64,000 nucleotides of DNA from Pomacea canaliculata (lineage: Eukaryota > Mollusca > Gastropoda > Architaenioglossa > Ampullariidae): positions 11,629,217-11,693,216 of the forward strand of contig NC_037597.1 of assembly GCF_003073045.1 (NCBI RefSeq), in the 5' to 3' direction. The first letter of the stretch is position 1. Each line of letters begins with the position of its first letter. The notes under the pieces are model-generated. The model ran no database searches, was not told the DNA's origin, and worked only from the letters and a program-made list of their open reading frames with translations. Shown here in pieces: positions 42,257-58,400 of the stretch. A program made the position numbers and the translations under genes.

Positions 42257-44897
42257 ATGTCTGCTATAACGGACACAGGTGATGCGGGTAATGATGCTGC
42301 ACAGGCGGTTTTTGGCAGAGTTGCTGATGGCAGTGGCATCGTAGCTTTAAAGACTGAATGTGAGACTATTTGGTCAGAGATCCAAGAAACGCAACAGCTT
42401 CTACAGCAAACCCAACAAGTGTATTCAGCGACCAGATCATTAGATCAACAACCCCTGGTAGCTATACTGAAGGAGAAGGAAAAGCGACTTAAGGCTGAAA
42501 TCGAGGTGTTAAAAAACAGCACTCCCAGGTCTCTTTCCACAAATTCCGAGGTTAGAACTTGTAATGTCACTTGCCTTTACCTTTAATGAAAACTTGAAGG
42601 GTTGAGAAAAGTAAGACAGAAAATGAGGAAGGGAGAGACAGGTATCACCCTCACAAAAAGCTGGCTCAAGGAAAGTTGCTAATGACTTAAAGGCTGGGGG
42701 GACTACTATTACCTATGGTCCCTAATAATAGCAGCAAAGACTTTGAGGAATTCATTTTGCAGGTCACATTATTGCCATACTTTCTATTGCCAAAATAAAA
42801 AGATAGTGACTGTAATAGTTTTGTCCCTAAGTTCCTTCATTTCTTAAAGAATGACAGATTTAAAAGGTCCTTATTTTTAGTGTGATCAGATCTGTACAAA
42901 CTCTGAAGAAATAGTTTTGTTCCAATCGGCCATAAGACTTATTTACAGTGCTGAGTATGTGGTGTGGTGAATGTATGTGAATGCGATAGAGTGTGTATAT
43001 TTATGTATGCATGTGTCTCTACCATAGCAGTGTGTGTAAGTTATGTAAATGATATCACAAATACATGTATATGAAAACCATTTTATTTGTGTGTAATTAT
43101 ATCTGTCTCAAACTAAAGAAAGATCTATCTCTTGATACAACAAAATAAATAGAGCTGAAATTAAATTGCTGTCACTGTCTCTGTTTTCATTTTTAATTAT
43201 GAATCTGAAATTACTTGTATACCTGTTTTATTGACAGAATAATTTTATCTTATTAGAAATCACCATACATTAAAAATGTTTTTCCTGTTCAATTTGTAAT
43301 ATATTTGTGATCTGGATGCTCCTAATCCTGTCTTTTGTTAAATATTTTAAGATTTAGTTAGTAAAAGCTATAGTTTGGGTTGACTGCTATGATACTGAGT
43401 AAAGAAAATTTTAATTCTGTTTTTTTTTTTTTTTAAATTATTACAGGTCATAGAAGCATCTCTCTATGAGGACTTGAAACAAGAAGTAATTCAACTGCAG
43501 GAGATTCAGTCTTTGGTTAATGCACAGTGTCTCGATCTGAAAGACAGCATAGAGAAAGAAACACAGTTTCAGCAGCAGCTTTTAGCTATACAAGAGCGTT
43601 TACAGGTAAAACAAAGCACTAAAAATATGCTTACTTCATCTTTTCACTGACCAATTGCACACACAAACACCTAGGGACAAAAATATGCATGGGATTTAGT
43701 TTTAATCTCTCATCATTTCAAAAATGTTTCATAAAATGTTCTTAAGTCCAAGTCCTTTAAAGAACCTGTTTGTGAATCCATTATGAATGCATAATTAATT
43801 AGTTTACCTCAAAAATTAGTATTTTTTGATTGAGCCAGAAAATCAATATTTTAATTGTCACAGAATTAATGACATGCAGTGAGTTCTAAACATAGAGAAA
43901 TTTTATATTTATTTCTTAAAAAGTATAGAATATGACTGTTTTACTTAATCATTTCAGGAAAAATGTAATTCTCTTGTGTCAACGGAGCCAGCTGAAGATG
44001 CTGTTGAGGTGGTAGCCCAGGAGCTCACCAGCAAGATTGATGCTGCACGGGAGACAGAGAAACTTGTCATGAAAAGAATGGCAGCATTTGTTTCCAAGCA
44101 TTTCCCTTTACCTGACCAGTCTCAGGTAAGTTTCATTTGAAAAAAAAAAAGAAACTTACACCTTGTATGTATTTAGATCCTTTTGTGACTTGGCTTATGT
44201 CTATTTTAATTTCTAGGTGGCATTAACTTCCAAGCATTTACGATCACATCACAAGAAGACAAGTTTGGAGACATTACCCTTGAAAGACATTCTGCTTGAA
44301 CTCATGACAAAGTATGGTGGTTTTTTGTCCATTTCATAAGCCTTCACATTTAACAGAAATCATATCACCATGAATGTAACTTCATGACAAATAATGTAGG
44401 GAGATATTTAGGCTTGACCTATGATTAAGTCTGGCATCACATGCAGGATGGTATTTTGCTAAATCAGGTGTTGGTAAGAGGTGAAATTTTGTCTCCCAAC
44501 CAACTCTTTTTTTTTTCTTTTTTTTTTTTAAATTTGCTTCTGCATTTTGTGCATTTTAGATATGGAAGAGAATAAATGCAGCAAAGTTTTATATAGTGTA
44601 TATATTATCTATTATTTTTATTAGAAGCTCGTTTCATTTTTTAAAATGTTTTATGCTTCTGTTTTATCGATGCAGTTTTAAATATCTGTGCATGTATGGC
44701 TTTCAAGCGGACATTATATGAAGGGTTTTTGGTGTGTGGAATCTCATTCTAGGTGTGTGGAATCACCAAATGACCCGTACCTTGTGCTGGATGACAGATA
44801 CTGGCCCGCATATGTTGAACTTTTGCTACGATGTCACATTATTTTGCAACATCCAGATGATGATCACCGGATCAAACTAGTGCCATTCCATCTTTAA
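42257..44897 (+). CDS. CENPK: centromere protein K
   Basis: Subunit of the constitutive centromere-associated network (CENP-H/I/K/M group) of the inner kinetochore, linking CENP-A chromatin to the outer kinetochore. Five exons: 42257-42550, 43447-43605, 43958-44125, 44217-44311, 44753-44897. Total 861 nt, 286 residues (human about 269). Long Glu/Gln/Leu-rich heptad region over residues 28 to about 190, consistent with the CENP-K coiled coil. FVSKHFPLPDQS matches the family FLEDHFPLPD motif. The terminal block DPYLVLDDRYWPAYVELLLR then HPDDDHRIKLVPFHL aligns closely with the conserved CENP-K C terminus. The ATG at 42257 is the first in frame; the upstream TTG at 42251 is not needed. Recognition is firm from the C terminus; the N terminus is fast-evolving. 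Confidence 0.95.
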
Positions 44898-45578
44898 ACC
44901 AGTGTGTTTTGCCAAAGTGAAGAAGAATGTAACACTTTCCTTGATAATGCATAGGAAACAATGAACAGTGCCTTCTTGTTCAAAGTGCTAATGAAAGAGT
45001 TATTAAGCAACTGAATCAGTAAAACATTTATTATGTAAAACTAAAAATTCTGTGTAGATGACTTTTTCCTGTAATTTGTTTTAATAATCAAAATAATGAC
45101 TTTCATAAGCTTTTTACATTAGTAGCCTTTCTGGATTTCCCAATGTTTGCAGCACTATTCATTAGCAACATTATACTCCACACTATATGGAATCTGCTTT
45201 TTTAAACGAATTATTTCTAGTCTCTTTGCTTACACACCTTGTAGCTATATTATTTTTTCTGAACTGTGATTTCATTGATTCATAGAAAAATATGATGGAT
45301 ACTTCAGTAAAATTATGTCTGTTACCAACAGAATGAGCTGTCATCATGTGGCATTGATGAAGACATTAATCAAGAGTTCTTGCTATTGTGGATTTTTCAT
45401 TTTATAATTATGTGCAAATTTGTGTCTTGTCCAATACATTATGGAAAAAAATGTCCCATTTGCTGTATGCTAGTTAAATTATGTTGATTTTTTCCTTTTG
45501 TAGAATTGCTTTAGAGGTACAATGTAACATCAATGTGAAATTGCTTTTCTGACAGGCAAACATAAACCCATATATGGA

Positions 45579-45584
45579 AATAAA
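45579..45584 (+). terminator. candidate poly(A) signal of CENP-K
   Basis: AATAAA in GGAAATAAAATATTTTG, about 680 bp past the stop codon. It is the clearest signal before the transposon remnant at 45766. Confidence 0.5.
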
Positions 45585-45765
45585 ATATTTTGATGACTTT
45601 AATTCTGCCGAATAGGGCATGCTTATCATTTATTGGTGAAAGATGGAACTATATTATGTATATCTCAATGACACAAAGACAGAGACACTAAGATCTTCCT
45701 TTTTTGTCAGATGCTGAAGGAGAAAAAAAATTTGAGTATATTATTATTATTTAGATTAACACAAC

Positions 45766-46474
45766 ACAGTGGTACCTCAATACTCAAACTGCTTTGGGCT
45801 CGAACATTTAAGTCCTCAACCAATATTTTTGAGAGAATTCTATTTTGGTGCTCAACTACTTGCTCAGCACTCTATCATTGTGCTAAAATATGTCCGAGAT
45901 GCCATGTTTATTCATGATGCTTTGTGGTGAAACAAGAAAGCGCCACTTTTTCCATCGATTTCAAGCAGCAAAGTTCTGTCTTGGCGCTTTGTTCACAATC
46001 TTTTGTTTTTTTAATGTATCCATACATACTTATGTGGTCATTATGGCACCCAGTTAGTTTAGTTTATTCCTTGTTACTCCACAAGAAGCATATAGGGCTG
46101 CAACAACACTTCGCCAGGGGACTCAGTTTTGGGCAGCCTCCCTCAGTTGGGCCCATGTGGTTCTGACGTCATTTGCCTTACTCTCTAATGTTCTTTTCCA
46201 AGTCTGCTTTGGTCTCCCAACTCTCCTATTCCCTTTAGGGTTCCAGTTTATGGCAATGGTGTCAGCTGGTTTGTGCAGGTTGTTTCCTATCCAGCCCCAT
46301 TTGTGCTTTGTGGTGTCTTGGCTAGTGGGTGATTCACTTTGAATATGTTGAGTATGTATGCCTGCCCTTTTGAGCTAAGACAATTTTCTGTCCTGGGTCT
46401 CCTCGACAGACAATAAAGTCTGTTTTGATTTTGATTTGATTTGATTTTAATAAGCCTTCGAGGTATTACTCGAT
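45766..46474. mobile_element. pogo/Tigger-like remnant interrupted by a retroposon-like repeat
   Basis: CAGTGGTACCTCAATACTCA at 45766 matches Tigger-type ends, and CTTCGAGGTATTACTCG near 46453-46470 looks like the decayed opposite end. Between them, about 46046-46448 belongs to a different repeat (shared with 36833 and 54098). It ends ACAATAAAGTCTGTTTTGAT followed by a (GATTT)n-like tail at 46430-46448, typical of a LINE/SINE 3' end. Nesting is inferred; no clean TA or target duplication seen. Confidence 0.5.
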
Positions 46475-46605
46475 GCAGGGGAAGCAACTGCGAAAACATC
46501 CTCATAGATTGATAAAGAGTTATCTTAAACGTGTGTAGCGACCAAGGATGTGTGTAGGGACCAAAGTCCTCAACAGTCATTTTCTAAGATCATAACGTCT
46601 CCAGA

Positions 46606-49831
<3,226 letters not shown>

Positions 49832-50034
49832 TTGCTTCTGCTCTCTGTTTAAATATCAGTCTTGTGAAACTTCACTTGTCTCCCTTTGTGTCTGCAATAC
49901 TTGTACTTCATATTTGCGCTTGCTCACTGTTTTATTGTTATTTTACATATTAAAAAACAGAAGGAAATATTTTTAAAAATGAAACGACAGTGGTTCCTGT
50001 GCCTACCTTTTCTGTGTTTCTAGAAATTCCTTTG

Positions 50035-50040
50035 AATAAA
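50035..50040 (+). terminator. candidate poly(A) signal of PTGR2
   Basis: AATAAA about 205 bp downstream of the stop codon. Confidence 0.55.
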
Positions 50041-50249
50041 ACATGGAACTATTGTGACATCTTTTCTGGTCTTTGCAATAGACTGCTGAATGCTGGCATG
50101 ACCACTATTAAGATTTACAGTGCAGACTTTTTTTCAGCTTTTTTTCAGACAGATGTTTTAGTTGAAAAACTTTCTTATACTTAGGGATGTGGCAGGGATG
50201 CACATAGATGGAAGAAATAGAAGAGACATGCAGAAAGACTTTTTAATAG

Positions 50250-50536
50250 TTTTGATAGAATAGAGTCTTACAGCTTACACTCTCATTTATTTACAGATAA
50301 ATATAATGTAGTGTGAAAGTCTGCTCATAGAGTATGAAAAACTATTAAATTAGATTTTTTTTATTAGCATTAATAATTGTTATGAAATAAAGGTTCAAAA
50401 TTTCATATGAAAGGCAAAATATCAATACTGATCACCTGGGAGCCATTTGAAGTGATATCCAGTAATGTCATTTCAGTTCAGCTATGGTGTTTTATAAACT
50501 TGTCAGTGTAAGCTGTAAGACTCTATTCTATCAAAA
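50250..50536. mobile_element. foldback MITE with perfect 32-bp inverted ends
   Basis: TTTTGATAGAATAGAGTCTT continuing ACAGCTTACACT at 50250-50281 is repeated exactly inverted at 50505-50536. The interior is AT-rich with no ORF. No confident target-site duplication, so the superfamily is open. Perfect ends suggest a fairly recent insertion. Confidence 0.85.
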
Positions 50537-52084
50537 AGCAGGAATAAAACACAGAACCAAGGAGTAAGAGCAAAAAATTTATCTGGCCTCTCCCTCAGTT
50601 ATATCAAGCAATTTTTTTACATTCTTGCAACTGTTTCACAACTACATCAAAACTGTGTCACATGTTATATGAACTGGCTTCATTTGTGAGCAAGTAGGAT
50701 ACATGCAGGGCACTGCCTTCATTTGTGTGTGAGGACCTGTAACAATTATAGTCAATACAACTGGTCTGAATACATGACACCAAAATCGCCCAGTTCAGCA
50801 ATGGAAGTTCTTTTATTTTTCATACACAGAGATCGTTGAGTATCCAGGTATGCAGTAACTACATTGAAGATATGTTTTTGTAGCCTCTAGATCAAAAAGT
50901 GAGCATCTTGTTAGTGTTGGGGTTTACTTTAGGATTGGTCATGGGTATGGGTTAGGGCTTACATCTGAGATAGGCACATGTAAAATAAGATATTCCATGC
51001 GCATGCGTGGCCCAACAGTGGGAAAAGGGAAGTAGCCAAGCGGCCAAGGCTGTGTATTGCGTGTACCAGAAATGACCCACCACCGTTCATTCTCTCCTGA
51101 TTAGTGATAATATATGTACGATCTACACATGACTGGTACGGCAAAGCAAGACATTCTTTAGTTACACATGTGTATTTTATAAGCAAATTTGACCTCTTGG
51201 ACCCCCAGTCTAAAGGCCAGCGGCTACCGGATAAGAATCCTCGGCCAAACAAAGCTGCAGTTCTAACGTCTCCCGAAGCCAGGCTGTGGCGGCAAAGATG
51301 TTACCCAAAGTGAAACATGAAGAGGGTGTAAAACGGGGCTTTTGGGTGCAAATAGATATAATAGCCTCTGGCTGGTAACCTTTTTCTAGAATTTGTGAAG
51401 TCTGGACACGAGTTTACGACCGACCTGCTGCAAATACCTGGCGCCGACTGGTCAGTGTTTCAGCTGATGACTACAGCGACAGTAGTTGTGCACAAACAGT
51501 TTTTTCATCTTTGCTTGTTTCGTTAAGAAGACATTGCACTTGAGCCCCACCCTCTCCATCAGCCGGCCAGACGTGACCAGGCATGTAGTGGAGGAAACAC
51601 TTCGGCGGCTACTGTCTTTCACATGGTCTCCCCACATCGATTCAGAGCGGCGTAAATCGCACAGTGTCGACCTGGCATTCATTATCAATAGTATTCTCAG
51701 TTTAAAGACAACAAATTTCACCAAATGAAATGATAATTGACATTAACACACTAGAACGAAGGTGTTCAATAAAGCCACGAGCGACATTGGATCCGTGCAA
51801 GTGCAACAGCGTAACAGCCGCCATGTTGGTGTGAACTGCATGTAACTGTTGTCAGAAATTTGCTGCAGGACAGAATTCTTGTTCCTTTCAGAAAGGAAAG
51901 CATTGACTATAAGAGCATCCTTGAGGTTTTGTCTACTGCAAGTTTCAAACAACAGAGATTTAGAAAGTTTACTAGGATATAGCATCAGTCGTCATCATCA
52001 CCTCCTCTAGCGAGCACGTGACTATGGCAGCACCAACTCTCGATTCTTGCCCATCTCTGTAAGTGTAATGTGATAGGTGAGCGG
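50537..52084. other. intergenic, no gene recognised
   Basis: GTAGCCAAGCGGCCAAGGC at 51032-51050 resembles a tRNA A box (Ser/Leu type) and could be a SINE head, but no matching B box was found. ORFs at 51452-51728 on both strands lack family resemblance and overlap one another. Confidence 0.4.
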
Positions 52085-52230
52085 CCAGACCACAGCTGCA
52101 TGTCATCTGCTCATGTTCTTTCGTCCGCTTTCTTTTGCTAGTACAGCTGTTCCCTACAGGATCATCTTTACATGTTCTAATGATTTCAAGACTTGCCTGT
52201 TCAATGTGGCCATGAGGTCTTCATAAAACC
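52085..52230 (+). mobile_element. LINE ORF2 3' end remnant
   Basis: A short frame gives LPYRIIFTCSNDFKTCLFNV, resembling the LP-xIR-S-S-FK-xLK-HLF end common to CR1/Jockey-type LINE proteins, with further degenerate sequence upstream. Very short, so tentative. Confidence 0.45.
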
Positions 52231-54097
52231 TTAATAATAACTGTTAGTCTGACTTGAAGCCTGAACAGCACTTCTGAGCAGTTTCAACTGACGAATTGAG
52301 TAATAAGGCTCTATACAATTTATGTTTGGCCCATACATTTCGAAGGAGCCGCACGAGCAGTTTAAAATACGGAAGAGTTGATAGTTGCAAGGTATTTGAA
52401 GCCCGACTATCTAGGAAACTCAAATATTATGACCTTTTTAAAGTAGTGCGAAATAAAGCACTCCGACCGTGCAATTTTTAATTAGGACAACAATATGTAC
52501 GCACACGCGCGTTCTCTCCCAAGAATGACAACACCGACAGTTGGCATAGGATCATATTTACAATACAGTGATGAACAGCAACACAACAAATAAATAAACA
52601 AAACACCTTTTTTTGGTTAAGAAATAATCTGGAGCGACGGATGTATGGGTGTTACCCCGAGTTGTCCGTCGACTTTAGATATCCCCCAACCCAAAGCGAT
52701 CCTAAAAGACAAATATCCACAAAACTCCAGGCGAGGTCCTCGCACTAGTCGGAGGTTGCAGCGTGAACAAACACTCGAGGGCTGCACTGGGAGAAGAGGG
52801 GCTGGCGTAGTGTCCAGCATGCACTCGCCAAACAATTTCGTCTGCCCTGCTAGCGGGCCGTCTTCTTGACCTCACGTGGCGTCTGGTCTGGTGAGTACAT
52901 CCGCTGAAACCCTCGTCCCCCTTGTCTCAGGTCTGTCGTTCGCCTGTAACACTCCTCACACATCTCTGTCTGCACCTTTCATGCACCCGCCACTCGCTTT
53001 TGTAGTCCACTCTGACTACTACAGTGGTTATGTTCTCATGCGAGTGTCACTTGGCTTGTGCCTTCGAGCCAGTCAGAAGATGAAGCTGGTGAGGGTGATG
53101 GTTAGTGTGGCTTGGGTTTAATTAGTGTGTTTCCTAGTCTGGAATTTGTGCCTTCCAGGAGTGGCTATAGGTGTGTTTACTATCCCCAAGCTGTAAGTTA
53201 TAAACTCTTGGCATTCAGGCCAGATTTCCTTGAACAGAGGCATCAAGATGTATATATATTGCTGTATAGTGTATACGATGGTGATGGTCATCAAGAGAGT
53301 GCCGCGTCCTCTAACAGTCTCAGAATTGCCAGTAAGAAATAAAATAATAAAAACTGCGCTAACGAGAGATGTAGTGGATCCTTACAAGCAAATAAAAGCT
53401 CATTAAATCCATTAAAAAATTAGTGCACGTTATCCTAATGCTGGGGCAGTTTCTGATGAGTCAGTGTAGCTTATCAGCCGATGGAGGGAAGAGAAGGGCC
53501 TGGAGACAGTGTACACCTCTCACACTGGGAGGATGACCTGGCGCGAGCAAGATGGGGCGTGGTGTCGAGGTGTTGCTGACCAAGACAGCTTATCAGCTCT
53601 AGCTCCCCGCATCCTCCTTTTCCCGACAACAGACACCAAGCCGTTAAGCTATCCCAGGTGTCGTGGGTATCCTGTCGATGTCACTCAGATCATTATTCGC
53701 CACCCCCCCCCCCCCATCCTCAACCCCGTCCTCGTTGCTCGCAATCATCTAACCTTCGTGTTCATTGATGCTGCTAGCGATGGTGTGACATCACTGTATT
53801 TTTCTCCCTCTTCTGCCACCTGCCAGCAAGCGGTGTCACGAGCTGGAGTGGCTCTTGTACACTGTGTGCAGATCAAGCCAGTGTCGAGGGCCAACTTCAA
53901 GTGCACGGTAAAGGGGGTGGTGCAGCGCAGCAAGAGGGGGAGAGGAGGGCACTGACAGGGGGCGAGAGGAAAATGCCACTTTGAGTCCAGCTTGGAAGCT
54001 GAGTACCCCACAGTTTATTTTGTCACATGAGATACCACTGAACTAGCGCACATTACAAGACAATGGACTTCTGTCAACAGTCTGTTATATTTGATTA
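52231..54097. other. intergenic, no gene recognised
   Basis: Contains a C-tract near 53703-53714. A 148-codon frame at 53509-53955 starts at GTG and has no recognisable domain. Confidence 0.4.
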
Positions 54098-54141
54098 GTT
54101 TATTCTTTGTTGTTCCTTCGAGGTGCATAGGGCCGCGTGAT
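54098..54141 (+). repeat. dispersed repeat fragment (third copy)
   Basis: GTTTATTCTTTGTTGTTCCT followed by TCGAGGTGCATAGGGCCGCG, the same family as 36833-36895 and 46060 onward. Confidence 0.6.
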
Positions 54142-54211
54142 ATTTGATTACTGTACTTTATTACTATGTTGCTAGCCGACATGTAGCTAACGGACAGGCA
54201 AGACAACAACT

Positions 54212-54440
54212 AATCACACAACTGGCACATAAGGCTATGGCTGTTATTGCAGCTGGTTGACACACAAGATTATTTCTATTACTGCACCTAGTTGACAGGA
54301 AATGCTATAGGTATTGATGTAGCTTATTCACACCTGGCTATAGCTATTACTATACCTAGTTGACAGGTAAGACTATATTATTGTATCCAGTTGACCAACA
54401 AGGCCATAGTTTTATTTTCAACTGGTTGACTCGCAGTGTG
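54212..54440. repeat. degenerate minisatellite, about 40-bp units
   Basis: Repeated pattern GGCTATAGCTATTACT / CACCTAGTTGACAGG / AAGACTATA occurs about five times with drift (ACTGCACCTAGTTGACAGGA, ACTATACCTAGTTGACAGGT, GTATCCAGTTGACCAACAAG, TCAACTGGTTGACTC). Confidence 0.7.
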
Positions 54441-55189
54441 GTGGCTGGTCTGGTGCAAATCGCGATCATGTGACTCAAACTTTTATAATTGTGACCCATG
54501 AAATGTGGCAGGCTTCAAATCGATATTCATTATTTCTACGGTAGCAATATTTGCTGGATATATTTGTGTGAATCCTTTTAGCAGTCGGTTTTTGTGATGT
54601 GAGTACAACAAATGACCAGTCAGTGAGGCGTGACCACCCATCTGGCTGGAAGTCTCTAACAATAATGGCTCATATAGTGGCGGAGTGTGACGAGGGAAAC
54701 TGTGGGGAGCGGCATGAAGAGTAACGGTTCAAAGTGGCAGTTTTGACGACTGATGTGGCTGGAAGAATACAAAGTGTAACACCTCAATATCAATGGTTAG
54801 CTAGGTCAGACGGAGGGGGAGAAGAACGGTGACAAGACGCGGTTTTTATTGTTGTTGGTTCCCCCCTCCTTTGTTTAGCACCAAGTCAACTTATGGTCGC
54901 GTTGTTAATATACAACTTGTTGCTAGGCAACGTGTATGTACAACCCAGAGAGAGGTTCATAATAAATATCAGTCGCACTCCAGAATTTAACAATGATAAT
55001 ACGAATGAAAATAACTTGGATATATTGTATATCATGTTAGAGAACTAGACACCGTCTCATACACACCACATGTCTACATACCACAAAGATTTCAAAATAA
55101 ATGAAACCAACCATACGAGCAAAACATTATCGAGTTCTGAGCAACTGGAAAGAAAAAGCTCGGTTGGCGAGTGAAGCAGACGTCAAGCG

Positions 55190-55400
55190 GCGTCACGTGG
55201 TGGCATGATGTCACTAGAAACTGGCAGTCCGCGCGCTGCTGCTAGCCGCCCCGGCGCTCGGCACATCTCGGCACTTCTCGGGACTTCCCGGCACATCACG
55301 GCCAGTCTCCATTCATTGTCGGCTTCTGTAGCTGTGTGCGGATAGTACCGATCCGGCGGAAGGCCGTGCTTCGTGTGGCCAAGCTAACCGTGCCGTGTAG
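55190..55400 (+). promoter_or_regulatory. GC-rich promoter and probable non-coding first exon
   Basis: A sharp GC/CpG-rich block (GCGCGCTGCTGCTAGCCGCC, repeated CGGCACATCTCGGCACTTCT-like 11-mers) ends CCGTGCCGTGTAG and is followed at 55401 by GTAAGTCATC, a near-consensus splice donor on the plus strand. No ATG-led frame of note, so the exon would be 5'UTR. Product unknown; the downstream exons would lie beyond 64000. Confidence 0.5.
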
Positions 55401-58400
55401 GTAAGTCATCTCACAAACGATTTTCTTCATTCTCGCAGCTTGAGGAGCATGCACACATTGTTGTCGTGCGACGATGTTTTTTTAACGTAGCATGCATGCA
55501 TTCACGTGTGTTTCTTCTTGTCTCATGCTTCCTTCCCTCCGGCGATGCCTGCCTTGCTCTCGTGCAGACAAGGACCATCCTAGCTCTCTGTAAGGGAGGG
55601 GGAGGAGAGGGTCAAGTATAGCGAGGTTGTCGTCTGCGCTGCATGGACAATCGCGCTTTTTAGAGGAAATTTCTATCTTTGTCAGGAGCAGACGGATTGG
55701 TGAGCATCAGGGTTTTTGCATGTTCTGTGCTCGTGAAAAGAAACTGCACTTCGCTGCCAGACCTACAGGCTGCAGTCTGACCAAGTGATGATGGGTGGTC
55801 GTCAGGATGAGAGTGTCCGCTCGTGGAACTCATCCTGTTAGCGGTGGTGGCCGCACCAAATGTCATTGCCGGAGAACACGGCGCGTGCCAGACTTCTTGC
55901 TGACCTTGACCTAAGTCTGGTCTCATCCCTGTTTCTCTCATCACTCCTCATCACTTCAGCTCCAAGGTAGCTCAGACAAAAATTTGTATTTATTACATTT
56001 GTTTTGCAAGCCCGCTTTTGCGTTTAGGAATGAACGAGAATGGATTAGGAACAGTTTGTTTAGAGACGAGCGGTGCGAACATAAAAGACTTTGTCATCGG
56101 TCGTAGTGTTTAATCATTCATCAGCAAAATGAGAGGATAGGGCGAAAGGTATTTGCTCATAAGTGGAGCATCAGTGCCAGCTGGCGAAAGGAGCGAACAC
56201 AGCAGCCCGTGGCATGATACAGACGTGCCGGCCCGGCTCGTGGCTGATCTATCAGTCACAATGAAAGGCCCCGTGACTCATACCCGGCAATGATATCCAC
56301 AGAGAACGCCAGCCAGAGTTCACGGCCACGGAGTTGGGGGGGATGAAGGGAGGAGAATTGATTTTTCTCCACACGTGTAGGCATTTTCCAGCTGTCCGAC
56401 ATGACGAAAGCTTGCACATGGAAGCGAGTGTTTATCAGCCGCGTGTCGCTCAGACGGTAGGTCCGATCTCAAGACCGAGGCTACACGAGGGTTGTTTGTT
56501 GTAATATATATTTTTGGTTGACGACTTCGTTTTAAGAACGATTGAGGAGAAAACACTTGACCATTTCTCACTCTTGGTAATACCTGCACCCGACTAACGA
56601 TTGTATAGATGCAAATTTTGATTACAAATTGACATTAATATTACCCGTCTGGTAAAATATTTGGATTTTCCCGCTTAATTAGATAAGTATTGACGGGAGG
56701 TGCTGCTTGCAGATTGGTCGACCCTGAGGAAGGCGACTTGGGGAAGCAGACGATTTAATACACACTTATCCAGGAGTAAGGTGAAGGGAGGGGAAGAGCC
56801 GGCGCGCGGCTGTCTTGCTGTGCAAGAGCGCGGAGGGATGCTGTGAAAACGATGCAGCAGCTACCCCGGTACTACCGAGTGCCCTCCAGCAGGCAGCAAG
56901 AATCAGCAGCGCGCGGGGGCTGGCGGGTTTGTCCGTGGGGAATGTGCGGCATTCGAAACATCTGTCCCTCAGCTTGTGCCGCCAGACGAGCACCCAGCGG
57001 GCCTCACGGGCGCACGTTCACTCGATCTTCTCCTCACTTTTTTTTTTTACTCCCCACTACCACCCACCCACCACCACCATCGCTCCTCTCACGCCCCTTA
57101 GACTTAGCACCACGCCTGCACACCCGGCGTGCCCACCCGGCCGACCTTTGCGTGCTTTGTGCTCCACGTTGGTGTCAGTGGCACAGAACGAATGGGGAAT
57201 CGGTCCTCCGCCACCCCGCGGCATACCAGCATCTGGCGCCATCACCGAGCCCGCGGGCAAGACAATGCGATTTCACTCTCTTCCCCGGGAAACCACGAGA
57301 CTGCAGAGTCTGCGAGAACATTTTTCTGTCTCTTATCCCCAGGCTAACAACTTACAGAGCATGGCGGGTGGTGACGTGCAACGGTAGAAAGCAAGAGCAC
57401 ATAATCAGGCAAGAGATAAGAGTGAGGAGTTACACTCCTGCACAGTTAATCACCTAAACAATTTGTGTAGGATGTACTTGGGAACTGCTCATATACAAAG
57501 CTTTTGGATGTGTATTTTCTGTCGTGCTTCTGTTCTTCAGAGAGCTAGTTTATCCAGCTGCCGGTGTCAACAGCGCCATGTTTGTCCTGGTCCAAGCGCT
57601 CAGGTATTGCCGGGTGCCAGTTTAAGCATCAGCTGCGTGTTTGACGAGGGAGGATGTCCCGTCTGGCCCTTTCCGGTCGTTCGTCACCCTGTCTGTTTTA
57701 GCGCCAAACATGGGAGCCCTGCCCGCGAGGTCGTGGTGACTCGTGCGGTCATGTGATGACGCAACAGTCGATAAGTCGTGACCAGACATCCACTACACCT
57801 GTGGCGCTAATTACGTCATACACATAAAGAGCTTATGCCTTCTTTATCACAGTGGTAGACCTCTGCCACCTGCAGATCAACGTCTGTTTTAGCTGTAGGT
57901 AATCCTTCAAGCCGAAATATTCTCCTGCGTAGCGGTTCATTAAACTGTGACGTGGTATAGTTTCTGTTAATCAAAGTACACAGGTGAAAAATTACCATGC
58001 AGCACACCTTTAGGTGTTGAAATCTATTCTTATCAATAAGCAGCTGTTAATACTTTGGTCACACAGACCAGTATTTACATAAGAACATGAGTCAGTTTGT
58101 AAACAATAAATTTCACGACAGATTAACACGCCGGGAGCATGAAATCAAAGCTTGTGTTTCTTGTATCCAATGTCCCGAGGCTATGTCGAGAGTTGACATC
58201 ACCTCTGTACACAGCTGTCCTGAAGCAGTTGTTGTCAGCCTGTGCGGAAATCAGACAACTGACGCTCGAGAGAGTGTAATAATAAGTGAAATATTAAACT
58301 CATTATGCTGGCGGTATTCCCAATGATATACATGTATACTATTCGGAATTTGAATTACTGCAAATTAATAGCCGCAGCGTTTGTGTGTCAGTCAAAGCGC

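Noticed and set aside
51032-51110. tRNA-Ser/Leu-like A box.
   Set aside because: No B box (GGTTCGAATCC-like) at proper spacing and no cloverleaf, so neither a tRNA gene nor a firm SINE.
53509-53955. A 148-codon plus-strand frame.
   Set aside because: It starts at GTG, crosses a C-homopolymer and shows no domain or splice context.
56815-57457. Two overlapping plus-strand frames of 190 and 204 codons.
   Set aside because: Two frames open together in a GC-rich island, both Pro/Arg/Ser-rich with no domain, is what chance gives at low stop-codon density.
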